64,000 nucleotides of DNA from Parvibaculum sp002684405 (GTDB lineage Bacteria; Pseudomonadota; Alphaproteobacteria; Parvibaculales; Parvibaculaceae), in NCBI GenBank assembly GCA_965140395.1, contig OZ223206.1, positions 682,001 through 746,000 of the forward strand, in the 5' to 3' direction. Positions 1 through 8,213 of this stretch are shown here, in pieces (position 1 is the stretch's first letter; the number at the start of each line of letters is the position of its first letter). Position numbers and translations under genes: made by a program. The notes under the pieces are model-generated. The model was not told the origin of the DNA and did no database searches. It saw only the letters and a program-made list of their open reading frames with translations.

Positions 1-575
1 TTGATGAGATAGGAGGCGCCGGTAAAGAGCCTTTCGGCAATCTCGGGCGGCAGCTTGCCGTCCGGATAGGAGGACATGATCGCCGCGATCCCGCGCCCCA
101 GCGCCCAGAGCGCATAGGCGACATTCGGCCTTTGCCCGGCGGGCATGCGCTCGTCGGCCTCCACGACGGCCTGATAGGCCAGAAAGGTCTCATATTCCGC
201 ATCCCGCAGGGAGACATGCCGCGCCATCAGGCGCTCGCTGAACATGAGCGAGAACAATGCCGGATGCGTCTCCGCGAAATCGAAGAAGGCGCGCGCGCTG
301 GCCTGCATCGCATTGTCGTATTCGGGGCTTGTCTGGAACCTGACGATCTGGCGGTGCAGGTCGCGAAAGCCCATCAGCGCCAGATTGAGCAGAAGCTCAT
401 CCTTGTTTGCGAAGTAGTGATAGATGGAGGTCGTGCCGATACCCGCACTTTCGGCGATGGCCCTCAGGCTCATCTTTTCAGGTCCGCGTGTCGCCAGAAT
501 GTGCGAGGCCGCCGTCAGGGCCCTGGCCCTGACGCCGCCAACTTCCAGGGACGTGAAATCGGGTCCCGACCTCAT
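1..575 (-). CDS. TetR/AcrR-family regulator (3' end outside window)
   Basis: The start codon is the ATG read from 575 downwards, and the frame stays open to the left edge of the window, so the C-terminus is missing. The N-terminal helix-turn-helix reads SLRAIAESAGIGTTSIYHYF, the usual TetR recognition-helix pattern, followed by NKDELL. About 191 residues are visible, close to a full TetR protein, so little is lost. The C-terminal half would be the ligand and dimer domain; nothing in it names the ligand. It is on the same strand as the next TetR gene, about 215 bases away, and that gap shows no clear gene or repeat. The target is unknown. Confidence 0.85.
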   Translation of the reverse strand, partial: MRSGPDFTSLEVGGVRARALTAASHILATRGPEKMSLRAIAESAGIGTTSIYHYFANKDELLLNLALMGFRDLHRQIVRFQTSPEYDNAMQASARAFFDFAETHPALFSLMFSERLMARHVSLRDAEYETFLAYQAVVEADERMPAGQRPNVAYALWALGRGIAAIMSSYPDGKLPPEIAERLFTGASYLI

Positions 576-789
576 GTCTTTGCAATCCTCCCGAAGCCGG
601 TGCAACTCCTCTTCCCGGCCATGATGCGGCACGCCCGTCTCCGAAAAAGAGGGCGCTCGCTGCTTTCCCTTATTTTAGCATGTAGGAAAGCCGCACCAAT
701 ATGTCACGCGTTTGCAGCCAACTAACCGGAAGGCGCGCAAGAAGCCGATGAATTTCAGCTATTTAGCGTGGGGAGCATTAAGGGGCCGA

Positions 790-1422
790 TCAGGGGGCGA
801 TCACGGCCCGGACCGCGCGCGCCGCCCGGTCGATGACGCGCTCGCGGTCGCACTCGGCGGTTTCCAGCAGCATCTCGATGGAGGCATAGCCGAGTTCGAC
901 GGCCAGCCGGCACCGGTCATAGGCGTCGTCGCGCGCGATATCCGGAAAGGCCTCCAGAACCCGGTCGGTGAGGAACCCGGCCACATAGGCATGAGAGGAA
1001 AGACGGATGGGCCGGAGCGAGGGGATCGCCCGGAGCGACACGATCAACGCATAGCCGCCTTCGAATGTTTCGGTGATTTCCAGGGTACGGCGGAGCAGTT
1101 CGCGTGTTCGCACCAGCTGCGCACCGGGCTCTTCGGACATATCGACGGGCGACTCTCCGAGCGCCGCGTTCTGCGCCTCCATCAACTCTCGCCCGAGCAC
1201 GGCCAAAATGGCATGCTTGTCCTCGAAATAGCGATAGAAGGTCGGCGCCGTCAGACCGGCCCGTTCAACGATGGCATTGGAGTTGAGCGCCTCCAGCCCC
1301 GCTTCGCTGAGGATTTGCTGCGCGGCGGCCAGCAGGCTGCGATAGGTCGCCTTGGCGCGGCGCTGTCGAGGTTCGACAACGGGTTTTTCCTGGAGGCTTT
1401 CGGGCGCGGAAGTTTCTTTCAT
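790..1422 (-). CDS. TetR/AcrR-family transcriptional regulator
   Basis: A 210-residue protein of normal TetR length. The helix-turn-helix lies at about residues 45-68 (NAIVERAGLTAPTFYRYF, then EDKHAIL). The rest is an all-helical ligand/dimer domain with no recognisable ligand signature. It is divergent from the yghU-like gene, with 142 bases between the two start codons, so it may repress that gene and itself. The C-terminal stretch ELGYASIEMLLE closely matches a decayed fragment at 46612-46730, which points to a related regulator once present there. Ligand and operator were not identified. Confidence 0.85.
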   Translation of the reverse strand: MKETSAPESLQEKPVVEPRQRRAKATYRSLLAAAQQILSEAGLEALNSNAIVERAGLTAPTFYRYFEDKHAILAVLGRELMEAQNAALGESPVDMSEEPGAQLVRTRELLRRTLEITETFEGGYALIVSLRAIPSLRPIRLSSHAYVAGFLTDRVLEAFPDIARDDAYDRCRLAVELGYASIEMLLETAECDRERVIDRAARAVRAVIAP

Positions 1423-1564
1423 ACCGAGAACTTAAGAGATCGACGGGCATGCCGCAAAGGGGGAGGCAAGAGGCTTTCGGCATCCGATCACAGGGATTTG
1501 CATTGCCTTTGCGCGCGGCAGCCTCCAATTACTACACACGAAATTCCGGGAAGGAGAGTTTTAC

Positions 1565-2419
1565 ATGTCAGATAGTGAATACACGCCGCCAAAAGTCTGG
1601 ACCTGGGAAAAGGACAAGAGCGAAAACCGTTTTTCCAATATCAACCGCCCCATCGCAGGCCCCACGCATGAGAAGGAACTGCCCGTCGGCAAGCATCCCT
1701 TCCAGCTCTATTCGCTGGCGACGCCCAATGGCGTGAAGGTGACGGTGATGCTGGAAGAGCTGCTGGAAGCCGGCCACAAGGGCGCCGAATACGACGCATG
1801 GCTCATCAATATCAGCGAAGGCAACCAGTTCGGCTCGGATTTCGTCGCGATCAATCCGAATTCCAAGATCCCCGCTCTCATGGATCGCAGCACCGACAAG
1901 CCGACGCGGATTTTCGAAAGCGGCGCGATCCTGCTCTATCTCGCAGAGAAGTTCGGCGGCGCTTTCGTGCCCAAGGATCTTGCTGCGCGGGCGGAATGCT
2001 ATTCCTGGCTGATGTGGCAGATGGGCTCAGCGCCCTATCTCGGCGGCGGCTTCGGGCATTTCTATGCCTATGCGCCGGTGAAGATCGAATATGCCATCGA
2101 CCGCTTCGCCATGGAGGTGAAGCGCCAGCTCGACGTGCTGGACCGGCAGCTTGCCAACAATGAATATATCGCCGGGCCGGACTACACGATCGCCGATATG
2201 GCGATCTGGCCGTGGTACGGCGCGCTGGCCAAGGGGCTGATCTACGACGCGGGCGAGTTCCTGAGCGTGCATGAATACAAGCACGTCAATCGCTGGACCG
2301 ACCAGCTTTCGGCGCGACCCGCCGTGAAGCGGGGCCGCATGGTCAACCGCGTCTGGGGCGAGCCCGAGAGCCAGCTTCCCGAACGGCACGACGCGAGCGA
2401 CTTCGAAAAGGTGAGATAA
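1565..2419 (+). CDS. yghU: YghU-like glutathione S-transferase / disulfide-bond oxidoreductase
   Basis: The 284-residue protein follows the E. coli YghU pattern: an N-terminal extension of about 45 residues, a thioredoxin-fold domain containing GNQFGSDFVAINPNSKIPAL and FESGAILLYLAEKFG, then an all-helical domain with LGGGFGHFYAYAPVKIEYAI and TIADMAIWPWYG. It also shares the C-terminal ERHDASDFE tail. Family members bind two glutathiones and act as cytosolic glutathione-dependent disulfide reductases or peroxidases. A good ribosome site (AAGGAGAG) precedes the ATG. It is divergent from the TetR gene at 790-1422, which may control it. The physiological substrate is unknown. Confidence 0.9.
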   Translation: MSDSEYTPPKVWTWEKDKSENRFSNINRPIAGPTHEKELPVGKHPFQLYSLATPNGVKVTVMLEELLEAGHKGAEYDAWLINISEGNQFGSDFVAINPNSKIPALMDRSTDKPTRIFESGAILLYLAEKFGGAFVPKDLAARAECYSWLMWQMGSAPYLGGGFGHFYAYAPVKIEYAIDRFAMEVKRQLDVLDRQLANNEYIAGPDYTIADMAIWPWYGALAKGLIYDAGEFLSVHEYKHVNRWTDQLSARPAVKRGRMVNRVWGEPESQLPERHDASDFEKVR

Positions 2420-2433
2420 CGACGCCGAAGAGA

Positions 2434-2459
2434 CGCATGGGCGGCGCCCCGCCCATGCG
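2434..2459. terminator. GC-rich hairpin between convergent genes
   Basis: An 11-base perfect inverted repeat (arms 2434-2444 and 2449-2459, CGCATGGGCGG and its complement) with a 4-base loop. It fills the 41-base gap between the convergent yghU-like and desaturase genes. There is no T-run on either side, so it is not a textbook intrinsic terminator. It may act as a transcription barrier or 3'-end stabiliser for both messages. Confidence 0.55.
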
Positions 2460-2460
2460 C

Positions 2461-3336
2461 TCAAATCCCGTCGAGGCGGCAGCCGCGGGCTTCCAGTATC
2501 GGCCTCAGCTCCTGATAGGCCGCAGGGTTGCGGTCGAGCGGAATGCGCGGATGCAGGTGGTGGACGATGTGGTACTGCATGCCGAGCGAGAGTACGTTAC
2601 CCAGACGGGAGCGGAAGGCCCGCGTGTCGCGATAGCGGCCCGTCGCCTCCGCCGGGTGATGCGGCGCCCAGGACAGAAAAAAATCGATATAGATGAAGGC
2701 GAGCTGCAAGGGCAGCCACCAGAGGAAGAAGGCTTCCAGCCCATAGCCCGACCACGCCGCCACACAGAGAACGGCCAGATAAACGAGATTATAGGCCGCT
2801 GCGTGCAGGAGAAGATCCGAGCGGCCGATGCGCATCAGACATTCCTCATAAGCCTTCCCACGCTCGCCATCCGGCTGGCGCTCGCGGATACTGCGCCAGA
2901 TCGCATGCCATGCGCCGCGCGCGCTCGTCGCGTAATCGGGATCGAGAGCGGGATCGTTCGTATGCCGATGATGTTCGAGATGGGTCTGGCGCAGCACCTC
3001 GAAGGACGAGGCGATCATCCAACTCGTCGCATGCCCCAGAAACTCATTGAACCATCTGAGCCGTTCGCCGGGACGGGCGATGATGTCATGCTGGGCGTCA
3101 TGCGTGGGCAGATAGACGAGCGTCATGTTGACGGTAGCGATGAGGAAGCCGGCCCATAGCGGCAGGAACCCGTAAAGCACCAGAGGCCAGAGCGACAGCC
3201 AGACCGCCATATTGGTGAAGGCCCAGACGACCATGAACCAGGGAAACCTACCCATATGGCGGCGCGCAATCTCGCGCTCACGTCTCATCAGCTCGGTTTC
3301 GCTCAGGCCCGCATAATCGGCTGCGTCCACGGTCAT
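2461..3336 (-). CDS. Membrane fatty acid desaturase
   Basis: An integral membrane di-iron enzyme with the three histidine boxes of the desaturase/hydroxylase superfamily: HDAQH, HLEHH and HIVHH. Hydrophobic segments lie between them (for example WFMVVWAFTNMAVWLSLWPL and the stretch before IDFFLSWAPHHP). The start at 3336 is chosen because a strong GGAGG lies 8 bases upstream and the ATG overlaps the stop of the preceding small membrane gene as ATGA. An ATG two codons earlier would sit on the ribosome site. Position of desaturation and acyl substrate cannot be read. It is the last gene of an operon with an FAD monooxygenase and a TetR-ATC hydrolase fusion, so hydroxylation or ketolation of another lipid is possible. 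Confidence 0.85.
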   Translation of the reverse strand: MTVDAADYAGLSETELMRREREIARRHMGRFPWFMVVWAFTNMAVWLSLWPLVLYGFLPLWAGFLIATVNMTLVYLPTHDAQHDIIARPGERLRWFNEFLGHATSWMIASSFEVLRQTHLEHHRHTNDPALDPDYATSARGAWHAIWRSIRERQPDGERGKAYEECLMRIGRSDLLLHAAAYNLVYLAVLCVAAWSGYGLEAFFLWWLPLQLAFIYIDFFLSWAPHHPAEATGRYRDTRAFRSRLGNVLSLGMQYHIVHHLHPRIPLDRNPAAYQELRPILEARGCRLDGI

Positions 3337-3527
3337 ATCCATCTCCTCCAGAATTGCGCGACCAAACCCCATGTGCCGCAGACGATGGCCGAGAAGGCCA
3401 GCGGCGACAGGCCGAAGGGCGGCAGCCACCCGATCGCGTGGATCGCCTGCGCCATGACGGGCGTCAGAAAACCGAACGCGAAAATGAGCGGCATGATGTA
3501 GAAGACACTGCCTATGAGCTTTTCCAC
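3333..3527 (-). CDS. Small membrane protein, unknown function
   Basis: A 64-residue, very hydrophobic protein with about two transmembrane helices (YIMPLIFAFGFLTPVMAQAI and PLAFSAIVCGTWGLVAQFW) and a basic C-terminal tail. The start is GTG with GGAGG five bases upstream. Its stop overlaps the desaturase start (ATGA), so the two are probably translationally coupled. No known domain is recognised. The position suggests a partner or anchor of the desaturase or monooxygenase, which is inference. Confidence 0.75.
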   Translation of the reverse strand: MEKLIGSVFYIMPLIFAFGFLTPVMAQAIHAIGWLPPFGLSPLAFSAIVCGTWGLVAQFWRRWI

Positions 3528-3564
3528 GCCAGCCTCCCTCTCCTGTCGTCATTTCCACGCATCG

Positions 3565-4794
3565 TCATTCTCCCTCGATCATCCTGCCGAGACTCTTCAG
3601 CAGCGTTTTCTGCGTGTAGAGATACATGGACGCATTTCGCAGGCGGACGAGCGCAGGCGAGTTGACGAACATCAGCCGGGCAAGCGAACGGGACCCGTCC
3701 TGCGCCGCCTCGACACGGGAGCGCTGGCGTTTTTCATAGAGCGTCAGGGCGCGTGTCATTCCCGCCACATCGGTTCGCGACAATTCGTCTGCCAGCGCCG
3801 CCGCCGAATCCATTGCGACGGAAGCGCCCGCCCCCGCCGTCGGCAGGAAGGCGGCCGCCGCATCGCCGAGCAGCACGACGCGTCCCTTGCTCCAGCATTT
3901 GGCGCGGCCATCATCAAGGGCCCAGAAAAAGGGTTCGTCTTCCGGTTCGAGGCTCTCCAGCGCATCGGCGAAGGGGCCCTTGCGCTTGCCGAGCTGTGTC
4001 TTCAACTCATCGACAAGCGACCGGGCCGATTTCTCCTTCAGCGCGTCGATGCGGCCGGCGAGGAAAATGCCCGTCCGATCCTTCACCGGATACAGGCCCA
4101 TGCCCCAGCCGGGGCCCCAGAGTTCGCGATAGGTGCCGCCCATGGCGGAGGGGGAGTCCGTCCACATGACCCAACCGCCCCAGCCGGTGCGATAGGGCGT
4201 ATATTCATCCGCCGACAGAATGAAGTCGCGCGTGTTTGAGTGAATGCCGTCGGCCGCAACGACCAGATCGAAGCGATGGTGCGATCCATCGTCGAAGGTC
4301 ACATCGACACCGCCCTCATCCTGGGCGAGATCGCGAATGGTCGTCCCGTAATGTACGGGCAGATCGCCAAGGCTGCCGCGCAGAAGATCGAGAAGCGCGC
4401 CGCGCTCAATGCCCTGATAGGCGCCATAGCGCTCCATGATCGGGATGAGCGAATAGTGCCGCAGCCTTTTGCCGGACATGCCGTTGAATTCATAGGCATT
4501 CATAGGCCTGCTCTCGGCCAGATAAGCGTCGTGAAGACCAAGCCCGTGCAGGAGCCGGCCGCCAAGCGGCAGGAGGCCGAGCATGTAGCCGCCCGGTGTG
4601 CCTGCGGGGTTTTTCTCGATGAGGACAGGCGCCTCTCCGCGCTGCTTCAGCAGGGCGGCAAAGGTTGCGCCGGCGATCCCCGCCCCCACGATGAGGATGC
4701 GAAGCCGGGCGCGGGAAAGCGTCGGCGCTATCGTATCGGCGAGTAAAGCTTTTTGGGGCAGGCCTTCTTCATCTGTATACGGATCGCTACTCAT
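3565..4794 (-). CDS. FAD-dependent monooxygenase (group A aromatic hydroxylase-like)
   Basis: The N-terminal Rossmann motif LRILIVGAGIAGATFAALL is followed by an acidic residue on the second strand (VLIEKN). A DG motif (VVAADGIHSNTRD) and a GD motif (GRVVLLGDAAAAFLPTAGAGASVAM) complete the class A flavoprotein monooxygenase/geranylgeranyl-reductase-like pattern. The ATG at 4794 (MSSDPYTD) is preferred over an upstream start lying deeper in the neighbouring gene; it overlaps the TetR-ATC stop by 8 bases. The protein has about 409 residues. It should use NAD(P)H and O2 on a small, probably hydrophobic substrate. It is the second gene of the operon repressed, presumably, through the palindromes at 5980-6032. 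Confidence 0.85.
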   Translation of the reverse strand: MSSDPYTDEEGLPQKALLADTIAPTLSRARLRILIVGAGIAGATFAALLKQRGEAPVLIEKNPAGTPGGYMLGLLPLGGRLLHGLGLHDAYLAESRPMNAYEFNGMSGKRLRHYSLIPIMERYGAYQGIERGALLDLLRGSLGDLPVHYGTTIRDLAQDEGGVDVTFDDGSHHRFDLVVAADGIHSNTRDFILSADEYTPYRTGWGGWVMWTDSPSAMGGTYRELWGPGWGMGLYPVKDRTGIFLAGRIDALKEKSARSLVDELKTQLGKRKGPFADALESLEPEDEPFFWALDDGRAKCWSKGRVVLLGDAAAAFLPTAGAGASVAMDSAAALADELSRTDVAGMTRALTLYEKRQRSRVEAAQDGSRSLARLMFVNSPALVRLRNASMYLYTQKTLLKSLGRMIEGE

Positions 4795-5971
4795 CACTTT
4801 CACTCTCCGTCTCTTCGTCCTCGCCATGTTCGGGATGGAACCGGTAGCGGAAGGTGCAGCAGGGAGCCCCCTGCATCAGCGTCTGCTCGCGGGTCAGCTC
4901 CACATTCGGTGCATTCGCCGCCGCCATGTCGGTATCGATGTCGCAAACCAGCGCGCGGCCGAGGTCGGGCTCGTCCATGGCCCGAAAGAGTTGCGCAAAG
5001 GCGCAGGACGTCACGTCATAGTCGAGGGCGCCCTCCTCCTGTCGCAACCATTTGTAGTCGACGCTGTCGCCGACGCGGCGGCCGAGATCGGCCATGGCGC
5101 TGGCCCATGCCTTTTTGCCGGGGCCGCCCGCGTTCTGCGCCGCGCGCTGCGACTTGCGGCGACGCTCCTCCGCGACGGCGCCCAGCACCAGCCTGTTCGC
5201 CTTTTCCTCTCCGATTTCCGCACGCAGGGCATGCAGGACCGGCACCAGAACCTCCGCCTGCGCTTCAACTTCACGCATAAGAGAGTCGTCAGGCTGCGTT
5301 GCAGGTGATGCAGCAGGGGCGAGCATGTTTCGGCACAACTCGATGGATTGCTGCGTACGCTCCAGCGCTTCCTCATCGGTAAGTTCCGACCAGTGTTCGA
5401 CGAACCAGCGATCTGCATGAAGCGCCGCGCCGAGGGCATTGGCGACAAGGAGCGTGATGGGCATGTCGCGCCGCACGGCACCCGCCGCCTGACCGGTTTC
5501 CAGCGCCTGACGCACCCAGCCTTTCACCCGCTCGACAAGCGGCGCAAGTTCGTCGCGCAGCAGCGGCGTATCCGAATAGATGCCCTTGGCGAGCTCTGCC
5601 AGCTGGACCTTGTCGGCCATGACAAGGGTCGCCCGCATTAAAACATCGGACAGCGAGTCCCAGAAGGCGTCGGGGGATTCCGCCTTGAGCGCGACGGGCG
5701 CGGCCTCTTCCGCGATCCGGTTCAATGCGCGGTCTACGACGAGCCGGTATAGGGCCGCCTTGTCGCGCGCATAGTGATAGGCCTGCCCCTTGCTAATACC
5801 CGCGCGCTCCAGAATGCGGTTAAGGGACGCGCGATCGAAACCGTGTTCGGCGAATTCGGCCTCCGCCGGATCCAGCAATTGCGCCTGACGATCCGGCGAC
5901 AGGGCGCGAAACCGTTCCTCCGGGCTTTCAGGAGCCCGGGGCCGGCGTTTTTTGTCCTCGGAAGCTGTCAT
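4787..5971 (-). CDS. TetR regulator fused to an ATC-hydrolase-like domain
   Basis: Residues about 25-80 form a TetR helix-turn-helix (NRILERAGISKGQAYHYA), and residues about 90-220 a TetR C-terminal helical domain. Residues about 232-380 then resemble the L-2-amino-thiazoline-4-carboxylate hydrolase family: EIGEEKANRLVLG, a TSCAFAQLF segment with C323, LVCDIDTDMAAAN, and LMQGAPCCTFRYRF with C371/C372. The tail is very acidic. At 394 residues it is about twice the usual TetR length. Two palindromes start 9 bases upstream of the ATG, so autorepression is likely. The extra domain could sense or chemically process the inducer; whether it is catalytic is unknown. Confidence 0.8.
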   Translation of the reverse strand: MTASEDKKRRPRAPESPEERFRALSPDRQAQLLDPAEAEFAEHGFDRASLNRILERAGISKGQAYHYARDKAALYRLVVDRALNRIAEEAAPVALKAESPDAFWDSLSDVLMRATLVMADKVQLAELAKGIYSDTPLLRDELAPLVERVKGWVRQALETGQAAGAVRRDMPITLLVANALGAALHADRWFVEHWSELTDEEALERTQQSIELCRNMLAPAASPATQPDDSLMREVEAQAEVLVPVLHALRAEIGEEKANRLVLGAVAEERRRKSQRAAQNAGGPGKKAWASAMADLGRRVGDSVDYKWLRQEEGALDYDVTSCAFAQLFRAMDEPDLGRALVCDIDTDMAAANAPNVELTREQTLMQGAPCCTFRYRFHPEHGEDEETESESDE

Positions 5972-5979
5972 GCGCCTTT

Positions 5980-6032
5980 TTTAGACCGGCGGTCTAAACA
6001 AGGCAAGAAATTTTAGACCACTGGTCTAAAAT
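5980..6032. promoter_or_regulatory. Tandem palindromic operators of the TetR-ATC gene
   Basis: Two palindromes share the half-site TTTAGACC. The first (5980-5998) is TTTAGACCGGCGGTCTAAA. The second (6010-6032) has 11-base arms ATTTTAGACCA and TGGTCTAAAAT around a central C. Their centres (5989 and 6021) are 32 bases apart, close to three helical turns, so two dimers could bind one DNA face. They lie directly before the ATG at 5971, where the promoter of the minus-strand operon must be. This is the pattern expected of an autoregulated TetR operator. Confidence 0.85.
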
Positions 6033-6075
6033 CGCTTTAGCGCCGCCGGAGAGAGGCCGACCGGCTATTCGTCTG

Positions 6076-7299
6076 TCAGACCAGCAGCAACCAGGCCTGT
6101 GCCAGCCGCGCCGCCTTCCCGTCCTTGATTCCTGCAAGAGCCTTTCGCGCCTCGGCCTTCCTGCCGATGGCAAGATAGGCCTGCGCCAGATGCAGGCGCG
6201 TCAGGCCCGCTTCCGGGAGGGAGGCCGCCAGCGCCGATTTGTAGAGCGCGATCGCCTTGTCGTATTGGCCATAGCTGGCATAGGCCTCGCCGAGCGCCGC
6301 CTTGCCCTTCGGGCCAGGGGTGTCCTTTGCCAGCGTCTGCCTGTCCTCGGCCGCGAGCTTCTTTGCCATATTGAGCAGGCGCAGTTCGCGGTTCTTGTCC
6401 TTGCCGCCGAGCACACCCTTCTTGAAGCCTTCATCCATCAGCACCTTCGCCTCGCCCGGCAGGCCGAGTTGAATGGCGATCTGGGCCGCCTCCATGTAGC
6501 GGCGGGAGCTGTCCATATAGCCTTTCGCGCGCAGGATACGGTCGAGTTCCAGCGTCATGCGGTCCGATGTGCCGATGGCGCGTTGCGTATCCGCCAGATA
6601 CTGCTTCCAGTACACATCCGACGGCGCATATTTTACGAGCTTCCGGAGTGCCGAGGCCTGCATCTTCTTGTCGCCCGCCTGCTGGGCGCTGGCCATCTGG
6701 ATCTGCAGCCAGGATTCCTGCGGCGCCTTGCCGGATTTTTCCGCAGCCGCCACAAGTGCGGCAGCGGATTTCACGGCAGCCGGATAGTCCTTACGCAGAT
6801 AGTCGCTCTGCATCACCAGAACCTGCATGTTCCGGTCGGGTCCGAAGGACTTCTGGTATTGCGAGGCAAAGGACGCGGCCTTGCCATACATCTTGCCGCG
6901 ATAGGCCATGTCGGCCAGCGCCTGAAGCCGCTTGGGCTTTTGCGCGGCAGGGACATAGGACGAGCCATAGGACGCCTCATAGGCCTTCACCGCCGAGGCG
7001 TAGTCGCCGAGGCGGGCGGCGAGATAACCCATGAAGTCGTTCACGACGAAGCTCTCATAAGCCGTCTTCTTTTTGACGGCTGCGGCTTCGCGCGTCTTCT
7101 TCATCGCGGCTGCGTATTTTCCGGCCTTGGCGAGTTTCTGCGCGGCCTGAAGCGGCTTGCCGACTTCTACAGACATGGTTTCGGCGGCCTGCGCGGCGGC
7201 GGGCGCCATCACTGCCGCCGTCATGCCGAGCGGCAGGGCCGCTGCCAGAATGAGGCTGCGTGCGAATTTGAAGATGTCGAATTTACTCAAGCTACTCAT
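6076..7299 (-). CDS. Periplasmic TPR protein of the TonB operon
   Basis: The ATG at 7299 begins a typical signal peptide (MSSLSKFDIF, then a hydrophobic stretch ending around APAAAQAAE). The mature part, about 370 residues, is helical and Ala/Lys-rich, with tetratricopeptide-like units such as AGKYAAAMKKTREAAAV, LGDYASAVKAYEASYG and YGQYDKAIALYKSALA. It lies 16 bases downstream of the second exbD gene and is the last gene of the tonB-exbB-exbD-exbD operon. TPR proteins recur at this position in alphaproteobacterial TonB operons. A periplasmic scaffold or partner role for the energiser is inferred. A longer reading frame upstream overlaps exbD and is not credible. Confidence 0.8.
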   Translation of the reverse strand: MSSLSKFDIFKFARSLILAAALPLGMTAAVMAPAAAQAAETMSVEVGKPLQAAQKLAKAGKYAAAMKKTREAAAVKKKTAYESFVVNDFMGYLAARLGDYASAVKAYEASYGSSYVPAAQKPKRLQALADMAYRGKMYGKAASFASQYQKSFGPDRNMQVLVMQSDYLRKDYPAAVKSAAALVAAAEKSGKAPQESWLQIQMASAQQAGDKKMQASALRKLVKYAPSDVYWKQYLADTQRAIGTSDRMTLELDRILRAKGYMDSSRRYMEAAQIAIQLGLPGEAKVLMDEGFKKGVLGGKDKNRELRLLNMAKKLAAEDRQTLAKDTPGPKGKAALGEAYASYGQYDKAIALYKSALAASLPEAGLTRLHLAQAYLAIGRKAEARKALAGIKDGKAARLAQAWLLLV

Positions 7300-7315
7300 G
7301 GGAAACCGTTTCCCC

Positions 7316-7741
7316 TCAATCCATATATTGTTCATTACCGACGAAGCCGATTTTGGTGACGCCGAGGCGTTGCGCGGCGGACAGCACCTTGGCGACATAG
7401 TCGTATTTGACGAGCCGGTTGGGCCGCAGATGCACTTCCGGCTGCGGCTGCATCCCGGCGATCTCGGTGAACTTGTCTTCAAGGTCCACCGTGGTCGGGA
7501 CGGCGTTGCCGTTCCAGAACACCGTGCCGTCGAAGTCGACTTCAAGATCCACGACGACGGGATCGGGACGCTCGTCGCTCACCGTCATTTGCGGCATGTC
7601 CAGCTTCACCGCCTGGGTCTGCAGCGGAATGGTGATGATGAGCATCACGAGAAGAACAAGCAGCACGTCGATCAGCGGCGTGGTGTTCATCTCCACCATC
7701 GGTTCGTCGTCGCCGCCTTCCGTGCCCACATTCATTGCCAT
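7316..7741 (-). CDS. exbD: ExbD-family biopolymer transport protein (second copy)
   Basis: A 141-residue protein with a short cytoplasmic N-terminus, one transmembrane helix (TPLIDVLLVLLVMLIITIPL) carrying the conserved membrane Asp of ExbD/TolR, and a periplasmic domain of about 90 residues. ExbD works with ExbB as the proton channel that energises TonB. The gene begins 13 bases after the first exbD stop. The copies share the layout GDDEPMVEMNTTPLIDVLLVLL versus the similar start of copy one, but differ in the periplasmic part. They may form mixed ExbD assemblies. Confidence 0.93.
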   Translation of the reverse strand: MAMNVGTEGGDDEPMVEMNTTPLIDVLLVLLVMLIITIPLQTQAVKLDMPQMTVSDERPDPVVVDLEVDFDGTVFWNGNAVPTTVDLEDKFTEIAGMQPQPEVHLRPNRLVKYDYVAKVLSAAQRLGVTKIGFVGNEQYMD

Positions 7742-7754
7742 GTCGACTTACTCC

Positions 7755-8186
7755 TCATGCACCATTGGGCGGGGTGGGCTCCGTGATGAAGCCGACCTTG
7801 CGGATGCCTGCGCGCTGCGCGGCCACGATCAGCCGCCCGATCGCCTCGAAGCGGACCTCCGCGTCGCCGCGCACCTGGATTTCCGGCTGCGGGGTCATCG
7901 CCGACACCTCCTTCAGCTTGTCCAGAAGCGCCTGCCTGTCCGGCACCGCGGACGCGTTCCAGTAATAATTGCCGTCCGCATCCACCGCGACGGTGATGTT
8001 CTCAGGCTTGGTGTGGTTCGCCTCACTGTCCGCCACCGGCAGGTTGACCGGCACCGTCTGGATCGCCACGGGGATGGTGATCAGGAAGATGATGAGAAGC
8101 ACCAGCATCACATCCACCAGCGGCGTGGTGTTGATCGCCGAGATCACTTCCTCGTCGCCATCTTCGCTACCGACATTCATTGCCAT
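7755..8186 (-). CDS. exbD: ExbD-family biopolymer transport protein (first copy)
   Basis: A 143-residue ExbD with N-terminus MAMNVGSEDGDEEVIS, a transmembrane helix TPLVDVMLVLLIIFLITIPV with the key Asp, and a periplasmic domain ending in RKVGFITEPTPPNGA. It lies 27 bases downstream of exbB and just before the second exbD. The cytoplasmic side meets ExbB and the periplasmic side TonB. Nothing indicates loss of function in either copy. Confidence 0.93.
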   Translation of the reverse strand: MAMNVGSEDGDEEVISAINTTPLVDVMLVLLIIFLITIPVAIQTVPVNLPVADSEANHTKPENITVAVDADGNYYWNASAVPDRQALLDKLKEVSAMTPQPEIQVRGDAEVRFEAIGRLIVAAQRAGIRKVGFITEPTPPNGA

Positions 8187-8213
8187 GACATCACCTCCAT
8201 TCCGATGACGACA

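Noticed and set aside
132..725. A 197-codon plus-strand frame over the first TetR gene.
   Set aside because: It lies opposite the TetR regulator, has a biased Arg/His/Gly-rich composition and no domain. The minus-strand frame is clearly the real gene.
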